Positions 56,788 to 64,000 of a stretch of 64,000 nt of DNA are shown here, in pieces. The notes beneath the pieces are model-generated. The model searched no databases. It was given only the letters and a program-made list of their open reading frames with translations, and was not told the origin of the DNA. The position numbers were made by a program, and so were the translations under genes. The DNA is taken from the NCBI RefSeq assembly GCF_016920785.2, contig NW_024609880.1, forward strand, positions 60,835,292 through 60,899,291, in the 5' to 3' direction. The DNA comes from Ixodes scapularis. Lineage: Eukaryota; Arthropoda; Arachnida; Ixodida; Ixodidae. Position 1 is the stretch's first letter. Each line of letters begins with the position of its first letter.

Positions 56788-59700
56788 CTAATCACACCTT
56801 CGTGCTAGGTATGGTAGTAGTGTCTGAAAATAAAACTTGTTAAGCACTTGCTTGCATTCAGTCCAGTCAGAAAGGGAAAATCTAATCTTTTCCAGAATCA
56901 AAAACTTCCTGCAGTAAACCACAAAATCGCCCCACATTAAGCCTGAAAGTGCCATTTGCCCCAACAGTTGGTAGTAATAGTTATGGTCGCGCCTTAATCT
57001 GTATGTTCCCGAGTCATCTTTCACCATGTAGAAGGTCTGCGAGTCAGGATCGGCCGAGTGGTACATGGTATAAGGACACTTGACTTGCAGACCTCCATGA
57101 GGGACAGGCTCCTTGGGGTTATATACAAGTCTGTCCGGAGACGCTCCCAGCCACGGCAAAGATAGATCCACCATAATGCCACAGCAGGTAGTCTGGATGC
57201 TGTGGCCACGACAACGAAGTGCTCTTTCGTAGTTCCTCACTGCATGGGGCTCGTGAGTGACACCATGCCTGCAAAAGAACAGGGCAATGAAAACATTGAA
57301 AAAAGTAATTTTCACGAATAGTTACAGAATGGACGGAGGAGATGCTCGTACCGGTTTTAAGTTCATATTAACAGTTACAACAAAACAAAAGTAATCTGCT
57401 AGGGCAGGGATTCTTTCCGTGAAGTGCTTCAGCGGTGTCCGCTGAGCTGAGCGTGGGAAAGCGGAGTCAGGCAGTTAGGTTTAACCCTATTTCTAATGAA
57501 AAGGGGCTGCTCCAAAAGCTCCTGGCTCTGGGCGCTACAAACAGCCGGTCAAGCAACGCCCACGACCTGGCTATGCCCGCACATCAATAACGGCTCCTCC
57601 TCGTAAAGTGCCGTTTGCGACAGAAAAAGCGGAACGCAAGGCTAGACTTGTCGCAACAGCGAGGGAACATCGGGCTCATCAAACCGAAGTGCAGAGATCA
57701 TTGTAAGCAGTTCACCGTCGCCACCAGGAGAGCAGTGAAGTGTGTGCCTGCGATAATAGCCGCGTTTACGTGAATGCGACGTCAGCATATCGACTCCAAT
57801 CGGCCTTTGAATGAAGAAAACGTGGCAATGTTTGCATGAATGCGCACCAAGCCCTACGCGAAGGTGGCGCCATGCTGTGTCCGATCTCAAAGTTAAAGCT
57901 GTGTTTCCGGCACCGGCTGCACCACGTGACCACATTTTCCGATGCATCGCACATGAAGGCTTTTCAACACTTTCCGCAAGCGTAAAGATTGTGCCCGCCG
58001 TCTTCAATGCTGTACAAGACGTTATGAGACGGAAGGAGCATCAAAACCCAAGCGTTTTGGGTTCCGGGTCGGACCGCTAGGTCACTCTGGATCAGAGGCG
58101 ACGTACCTGTGCACGGCCTAGCGAGCGAGATCATTTGCAACCACTCTGAGGACGCCACCACGCTGCGCCTCGTCAAACCTTGCCAACCGCGACCGGACCC
58201 CGAGGCCAAAAGGCTCCAGCACAACCAGGAACAGCGCCGAGGTAGGAGCTGCTTGTTCTGTGCTACCATGCAGTGCTACGAGCTCTCGGCGTCGTTCGTG
58301 CTTGCGGCGAAGCCTCTTGAAACGCCCTCAGATGCGCAAGTCGCATTTCGCAAGGCCGCCCTCACCAAGCTGCTCAGCTATATTCCGCTCACTTATGGTG
58401 GAAATAAAAGCTCGCGTTTCTTCTCGGGAGAAAACTAGGGGCGACCACACAGGACCACTATCTGCCGCCGCCAGCAAGGCTGGCTACCGCCATGTTCTCA
58501 GCTCTTCACTCGCTGCCGCAGCGAGCGCTTTCCCATAATCCTCCCCGTTCCAAACTGTGATACGAGCTCCAAACTGTAATACGAGCATTCATTTAGCCCA
58601 TGATACATGGGCTAAACGAATGCGTATTTGCCATCTCGATCCACCTCTGTCTAGTGACTTGAATGTGATGCACTTTCCTAGCGCATTATGTCATTTACAT
58701 AACTGCATTGAATACAACAACTGCATTTGATGCGACTAAGTCGCATTCATGCAAACGAGGCTAATGAGGATCCGAGTGTGGTGTTGCAGCTATCACTGTG
58801 ACTCTATTGTGGATTCACACATGCCGTTTCATGTTGTACTTCAAGTATCCTTGTGCATGCATCTTTCTATCAAAAAGAGGAGTCTAGTTGAAGAGTGTGT
58901 GTTCTGAAAAGATAAAAACTATCTTGCCCGCAAATAGTGTGTAAGCACTCACTTGACGGCTCTCACTCGAAAAAGATCTCGTTCTTAGTGAGGTTCCGTA
59001 GCCCCACATTCTTCCACGACTCTCTGGTTGCAACGGTCCCGAATGAAGACGCCTTGAGCCTGTTGGTGCGGGCAGCCTTCCACGTTGCGCTTTTTGCTTG
59101 CTGGTGGCTGTCCTTTTCCAGTTGGCGTGCTTCTTCCGGGGTTAAAACCAAGCTCTACGTAGACAAAGACAAGGTAATGCATAACAGGAAGGTAAATATA
59201 AAGTGAAAATGTGAAGCAAGTGGAATAATACCTGAAGAAGCGATGTTTTGGTAGCATTTAGGAACTCTGTCCCCAGCTTGTAGGTGTTTGACGAGGTGAA
59301 CAGCACCGGCCAGGTAGGGAGCACAGGTTTGGGGGCATCTGTACCACACTGCAGAATGTTCGGGCTGATGTATGTCTTGAATTCATATGAAGACACTGGG
59401 TGCTGGTAAGATATTCCAGAGCCCTCGGGGACTATGCCAAACATTGAATCAGTGCCCAGCACTTGCAGAGAACGCAGATGCTTCGCAAAAGGCGAATCCT
59501 CGAGGTGGCCGAGATCGACGCCCAAAGTGTGGAGGTCCTGCTGCATGTCTGTCATGCTCCTCTTGCTTTTTCTCGCGTGGTAGAGCTTCGAAGAAACTGC
59601 TTCGGAAGGCCCTCTTTCCCGCACGCTCCTCCAGTCCAGGTCGCTGACGCTCCCAGGATTGATCTGCGATCCCCGAGGACGACGCCACTGCTGCGGAAGT

Positions 59701-60240
59701 TCCGTGCATGTCACTTCCAGGGGTGCTTCCCTGTACCCTCCTTTTTTGAGAAGGGCAATCATTTGTAGCAGTGCTAAAGAATGATTGCACAAGCCTTCTT
59801 TGGCAGCGCAATGGCAGGTACTCGTCGAGACCGAGCCGTCTGCTGCGATCGTTGCAGTTGCGCGGTAGGGCTTGGATGACTTTCTCTGGCTCGCGCAGCA
59901 CTGCCCGCGCGCCACGACGAAGCTCACATTCCTGTGTATAAGAAAAACAAGTTTTGAAAATGCTTATCGTACACTTTATAACGCGTAGTAGTCGCTAATG
60001 CAGAATCGACAACTTACCCGTTGTTAACTATATCGCAGTTTCGAGCGACGACGGCTCAACGTAGCTTTCTGTCATGAATTTGTAACTACGTCGCCGGTTA
60101 CGCTCGCTCGTCTTCCAGGCGGCGTAATACATATTCACCTGGTCAGCAGTGAAGTTATCCGGAATCGTTGTCAAAGTTTTGCTCCATAGTACACCGGCAG
60201 CGCTAGCGCCGGGCGAACTAGACGCTGCAGCGGCCGCCAT
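56788..60240 (-). pseudogene. SWIM zinc finger + YqaJ-type nuclease gene of the ISL2EU-like transposon (damaged)
   Basis: Minus-strand exons by splice signals: 60240-60018 (Ala/Ser-rich start, then DQVNMYYAAWKTSERNRR), 59931-59232, 59154-58953, 57268-56788. Exon 2 has a SWIM finger, TCHCAAKEGLCNH (CxC…CxH), then the N-terminal part of the transposon nuclease. Exon 3 gives LTPEEARQLEKDS, W..AR..RLKASSFGTV, the usual YqaJ lead-in. Exon 4 has VTHEPHAVRNYERA, LGASPDRLV, LQVKCPY, YYYQLLGQM and W.DFVVY, the PD-(D/E)xK nuclease. The expected Glu of ExK is Gln. Exon 1 hits TAG, apparently through an extra TA before its donor, and exon 3 needs a frame change to join exon 4. The likely role is a nuclease or recombinase helping transposition (inference). 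Confidence 0.78.
57269..58952 (-). other. Last intron of the SWIM-YqaJ gene, with unexplained open frames
   Basis: A 1.7-kb intron with G+C-rich sequence at 57500-58550. On the minus strand are a frame with Cys pairs (YACGKC, stop, FMCDASENVV, TWCSRCRKHSFNFEIGH; around 57860-58000) and one starting at 58269 that ends at a donor-like gtacgt (ARPCTG). I recognise no family. They could be extra exons of the same gene, a captured fragment or chance. Confidence 0.35.
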
Positions 60241-60344
60241 ACCAGTGGCTGCTCCCCCCGCGCCCCCTCGATATCAGTGTTGTCTGTCGTGTTTTGAATG
60301 TTTTGAAGAAAAGCCAAGTTCAGCGGATCATGGTTGCCTGCCGC

Positions 60345-60361
60345 AATTTCGGAAAGGGTCT
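60345..60361 (-). repeat. Right terminal inverted repeat of the ISL2EU-like transposon
   Basis: aatttcggaaagggtct, complement AGACCCTTTCCGAAATT, followed by the AT duplication at 60362-60363. Confidence 0.85.
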
Positions 60362-60363
60362 AT

Positions 60364-60562
60364 TGTCTGTTCCAAAATGGTAACTCGATTTCCCTCGTAT
60401 TCTTCCTTTCATTTGTCTTGTGACCAGGCCGTGTTTGACGCCATTAACAAACCGGAAGTTTGGCCGGAGGGCAGCATTTTTCGCCAGTTTTTTGGCCAGC
60501 TTGACCATGCTCGTACTTATCCCCTCGAAACGACATCACATTTAAATGTCGGAAGTGCTTAG
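60364..60562 (+). pseudogene. LINE ORF1, 3' part
   Basis: Continues the ORF1 frame from 52390: ATT is rebuilt from the retained AT plus t60364. It then reads VCSKMVTRFPSYSSFHLSC, DQAVFDAINKPEVWPEG and FRQFFGQLDHARTY to a TAG at 60560. It overlaps the ORF2 start by 17 bases in another frame, a normal LINE arrangement. Confidence 0.75.
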
Positions 60563-63408
60563 CTTTTTTTATCAAAATGTTCGAGGACTGCGCACAAAGG
60601 CTGATGAGTTTATGTCTAATCTTATTACTGCCGACTTTGACGTTATTTGTTTATCGGAAACGTGGCTCTGCGGTGGCATTCCGAATTCGAATTTCTTCAC
60701 ACCTAACTACAATGTCTACCTCCGCGACAGAGACTACAAAGGCACGGGGCAAAAGCTAGGTGGTGGCGTATTGATTGCGCTTCACTCTTCGCTTTAGTCA
60801 CATCGAAGGTTCAACCTAAAATCGTATTTAGAATGCTTATGGGTAGAAATTAAAACTGCCGATGGTTTTAATTACCTTATTGAAAACTACTATTTTCCAC
60901 CGCTATGCGATCCTTCAATTTTTATCAAACATCTTGAAACGCTGGAACAAGTAAACTTCGATAGGTACAGAGCTCTAATGTACGGGGACTTTAACCTTCT
61001 GGAAATTGATTGGTCATTGGACGTCATAAACGGTGGTGACTTAATCACGTCGAATAAGGCAGCTGGGTTGTTACCTTTTATACATTTTTGTGGGCTGAAT
61101 CAGCTTAACAGTTTCAAAGACTCCGCTGGTAATGTTCTTGACCTAGTGTCATCAAATATTCTAATTGAATCAATTAATACTGTTTAGAACCCTCTAGTAC
61201 AAATGCATTTATATCATCCACCTCTCAATGTTCAAATACGGCTGCTAAAAAAGTTGCAAGCCTTGAACAGACCCTCCGCCTACTGTTAAACCAAAGGATA
61301 TTATTTGGGAATGTATAAATATCTTAATAATTATAACTGGAGCGCTGTTCTTGCAATGGATGACGCCAATCTCGCAACAGAAGCGTTTACGTCAGTTGTG
61401 CAAGACGCGATTAGCATTTTTGTTCCAAAGCGCAACTCTCAGCTTTCCAATTACCGGGACTGGTTTTCAAATGATTTAAAAATGTACCGTATGAAAAAAT
61501 ATCATTTTCAAAGAATTTTCAACAAAAAAAAAAACCAGGCTCTAGCTTCTGGTACACTCAATTTAGTATTTATCGTTCTCTCGTCAAAAAAATGTAGTCG
61601 CGAGATAAACAGTTACATGTTGATGATGTCGAGCGCAGTCTGAACTGCCGCCCCGAAAGTTTCTGGAAGTTTGGAAAGCAGCACACTCGTAACAATGCAC
61701 ATGAAATTTCACTGCGGGATTGTTCTACTGGAAACACTAAGTATTTTTCGTCCCCACCAGAGGTGGCAGAGTGTTTTGCAGACTATTTTAGTCAATGCTA
61801 TACAGCTGGTCAGGCAACTATTCAGCCCACTATTCAGCCAACTATTCAGCCTATTGACGTGGAAGTAAAATGCCAGGATGTTTTATCGGGCTTCAGAGTA
61901 GATACGGATGAAATTGAGGAAGGTATCAAAAAACCTAAACCGAAGTTATCTAATGGATTAGATTGTATTTCGAGCTTTATGATCAAAGGTTGTGGTGACT
62001 TCTTCGCACCGAGTTTAAAACACATTTTCAACTTGTCACTTCGCTCTGGTTTGTTCCCATCGCTATGGAAGAAAGCGGTTGTCGTGCCATTATTAAAGGG
62101 GCGCGATTCATCGGTTGTCAGTAATTATCGGCCTGTTCCTTTATAGTGCGGCTTTTCTAAGGTGTTTGAGAAAGTTAATTGTAAATTAATAACTCATTAC
62201 TTCCATCAAAAATTACCGACTTCGCAGCACGGGTTTGTTACGGGACGGTCAGTCGAAAGCAACTTGAGCTCCTTTTTACATTACGCTGCACCAATTGTTA
62301 CCAACAGGGGACAGGTAGGTGCTATGTTATTTGATATGTCTAAAGCATTCGATAAAGTTGATCATGAGCTATGATCCACAGATTATCGTTATACGGTTGT
62401 TGTTCTGAACTACTTTGTTGGTTTCAAAGCTACTTGTGATGTTGTACGAATCATGATCGATTTTCTAGTGTCCCTTCTAATCTATTTTACTCAACTTCAG
62501 GTGTCCCCCAAGGGTCTATTCTTGAGCCTCTTCTGTTTCTGATATTTGTTAATGATATAGCCTCATGTGTAAAAAAAGCCGAGCTTCTACTTTTTGCGGA
62601 TGATATTAGGATTTTTATGCGCGTTGCTACTCTTGATTGTAATGCTCTTCAGCACCATGTGAATAACATACTGCAATGGCCTTTGGCGAATAATTTGCTC
62701 CTAAATCCTACAAAAAACAAAGATTCTTTCTTTGAGCAGACGACACACTGTTATGCATTTTACTTACACTTTGGGAGAAACTCCAATCGAACGCGTGACT
62801 GTGATGAAAGATCTCGGTGTGTGCCTTGATAGCGCGTTGTCATTTAATTCTCCTGTTTCCTTTATTGTTGGCCGTGCGATGAAAACTCTTGGTATCATAT
62901 CTCGTATAACTAAAAGGTTCAGACCCCCGGCTTGCATGATTCGTTCCTTTTGTGCTTTAGTTCGTTCACGGCTTGAATTTGCCTCTGTTGTTTGGAATTC
63001 TTTAACAAGTACTCAGTTTTGGAGTATTGAATAAGTGCAAAAACAATTATACGCATTTTATATGATACACACTTTCAACGTCGCTTTTATTATGATTATA
63101 AATTTCTTCTTAAGAGAGTTTTACTTATGTTTTCGTCAAATAGAAGATTCGAGCGTGATCTGATTTTTTTTCACAGGGTGGTAAATGGTTGGAATGATGT
63201 TAATAAACTTGTGAAGTCTTTCGATTATCATGTTTCTTGTCGCGTTACCAGGAATTTTACTGTCTTTTATACTCAATTCATGTCTAAACTCTCACCACTG
63301 TCCCGTATGCAAATTTCATCTGATACAATCGCACCGTCTCGCTTGGACATTTTCACAGATCTTCTAGTTTTTCGCCGAAACTTGGCGAGACTAGTTGAAA
63401 GTTGAAAC
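60546..63408 (+). pseudogene. LINE ORF2 (endonuclease + reverse transcriptase), decayed
   Basis: The APE-type endonuclease starts MSEVLSFFYQNVRGLRTK, with CLSETWL, a RDRDYKG loop, GGGVLIALHSS (stop at 60795) and LMYGDFNLLEIDW. The RT domain follows in other frames: PKPKLSNGLDCISSFMIK, WKKAVVVPLLKG, VVSNYRPV, QHGFVTGRSVESNL, LFDMSKAFDKVDHEL. A frame-shifted catalytic box LLFADDIRIF is near 62590. The C-terminus has VMKDLGVCLDSALSF, LVRSRLEFASVVWNS and LLVFRRNLARLVES, ending at 63405. Several in-frame stops and frame changes make it non-functional. A short ATIQPTIQPTIQPI tandem lies before the RT (61816-61857). Confidence 0.82.
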
Positions 63409-63540
63409 TTACATTTTGTGTGAAGTGTGCGACCTATTTGTAGTAATGCTAATTTGTACATTTTAAGCTGTGCGTGTGGTGTGTTTCTTATTTTTGTCTT
63501 GTGTGCGCCAATGTGAAGACCCGCGTGGTTGTTTTGGGGC

Positions 63541-63592
63541 ACATTAAATAAAGAAATTATTATTGTTATTATTATTATTAAGTATACTTCCC
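63541..63592 (+). repeat. LINE 3' tail, (TTA)n-type
   Basis: ttaaataaagaaattattat, then an ATT array, directly before the next LINE begins. Confidence 0.7.
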
Positions 63593-63596
63593 AAAC

Positions 63597-64000
63597 ATGA
63601 GGCACTTTCCACCTATGTGTATGATAACGAGACTGACGTTGTCATCTTAACCGAAACCTGACTCAAACCTTGTACTAACTTCAACATTTATCGCTGAGAT
63701 CGAGAAAACAGAAGGGGAGGTGGTATCTTAATTGCCATAAGAAAATGTATTCCTTCATTTATAATACAAATTGATAAAAAATCCAAATGGTATGGATCTG
63801 TCTGCTCACTTTATTAAAAAAAAAGTATAATTGGTGTCTGCTATATACCACCCAACAGTGACTCATCATTATGCGATTCATTTCATGATAAATTAAACCT
63901 GATCCATCGGGACTACCTGAACGCTCGCATTTTTTTTTATTTGGAGATTTCAACTTCCCATCTATTGAATGGTCATCACTTTCGTGCCAAGATGAAGCTC
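63597..64000 (+). mobile_element. Second LINE, endonuclease domain, decayed and cut by the window end
   Basis: Frames give LPKHEALSTYVYDNETDVVI, LTETWLKPC, a stop, RRGGGILIAIRKCIPSF, then IGVCYIPPNSD, and GDFNFPSIEWSSL across a frameshift. This is the APE endonuclease order of a CR1/Jockey-group ORF2. It differs from the preceding LINE (different loop residues and IPPNSD motif), so it is a separate family member. Confidence 0.75.

Larger units (their letters stand above)
52393..60361 (+). mobile_element. ISL2EU-like DNA transposon with THAP/DDE transposase and SWIM-YqaJ nuclease genes
   Basis: A 7,969-bp element bounded by inverted repeats. The left end is AGACCCTTTCCGGAATT; the complement of the right end is AGACCCTTTCCGAAATT (16 of 17). 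AT is duplicated on each side (52391-52392, 60362-60363). It carries two genes pointing at each other: a plus-strand THAP/DDE_4 transposase (52615-55340) and a minus-strand SWIM zinc finger plus YqaJ-type nuclease (60240-56788). As I recall, ISL2EU elements have just this pair and an AT duplication; I could not check it. Both genes carry frame damage, so this copy is dead. It sits in LINE ORF1, whose frame is exactly restored when it is removed. Confidence 0.85.
60362..63595 (+). mobile_element. 3' remainder of the CR1/Jockey-group LINE that hosts the transposon
   Basis: The LINE runs from at or before 52058 to 52392, then from 60364 to a TTA-rich tail at 63541-63592. It includes the end of ORF1, all of ORF2 and a 3' UTR ending cacattaaataaagaaattattattg. 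It is plus strand throughout. Confidence 0.78.

Noticed and set aside
59387..59768. Plus-strand and alternative minus-strand frames of 86-150 codons
   Set aside because: Shadows of exon 2 of the SWIM-YqaJ gene, which has the recognisable motifs.

Overview
The window looks like nuclear genomic DNA of an arthropod, most likely a hard tick (Ixodida). It carries intron-split chitin-binding cuticle protein genes with TATA and initiator promoters. It also carries A+T-rich introns and a heavy load of LINEs, hAT, Tc1/mariner, piggyBac and THAP-type DNA transposons. Nothing prokaryotic was seen: no operons, tRNA, rRNA or CRISPR. The species call is inference from the style of these families.

Region 1 (1-20.7 kb) holds the only clear host genes: three tandem plus-strand cuticular proteins with a Rebers-Riddiford chitin-binding domain. 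A is the last exon only (831-1079). B is complete (exons 5932-5943, 7508-7570, 8662-8916; 109 aa). C is complete (exons 14615-14626, 16673-16840, 19717-20049; 170 aa). B and C share one architecture: a four-codon first coding exon, a secretion-signal exon, and a chitin-binding exon starting PPQPY, all joined by phase-0 introns. The products should be secreted into the cuticle and bind chitin. LINE fragments and (ATTT)n tails lie between and inside these genes.

Region 2 (21-37 kb) is a repeat landscape. It has two copies of a foldback element, a hAT element with a perfect 8-bp target duplication (23376-24591), and two copies of an unclassified 0.7-kb repeat in inverted orientation. It also has a Tc1/mariner-type foldback element flanked by TA (27798-28369), a decayed piggyBac-like element flanked by TTAA with a recognisable transposase C-terminus (30316-33646), and an element with a THAP exon (35915-37227).

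Region 3 (37-52 kb) has a decayed LINE, LINE fragments, and a cluster of related short inverted-repeat elements. One of these was split by a hAT transposon that keeps its dimerisation-domain remnant.

Region 4 (52-64 kb) is the most interesting part. A 7,969-bp DNA transposon (52393-60361) with 17-bp terminal inverted repeats and an AT target duplication sits inside ORF1 of a LINE. Removing it and one AT restores the LINE ORF1 reading frame exactly. It carries two convergent genes: a plus-strand THAP/DDE transposase and a minus-strand SWIM zinc finger plus YqaJ-type nuclease. This layout fits the ISL2EU superfamily as I recall it. Both genes are damaged, and the nuclease also has Gln where its catalytic Glu is expected. 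The host LINE continues through ORF2 to 63.6 kb, where another LINE begins.
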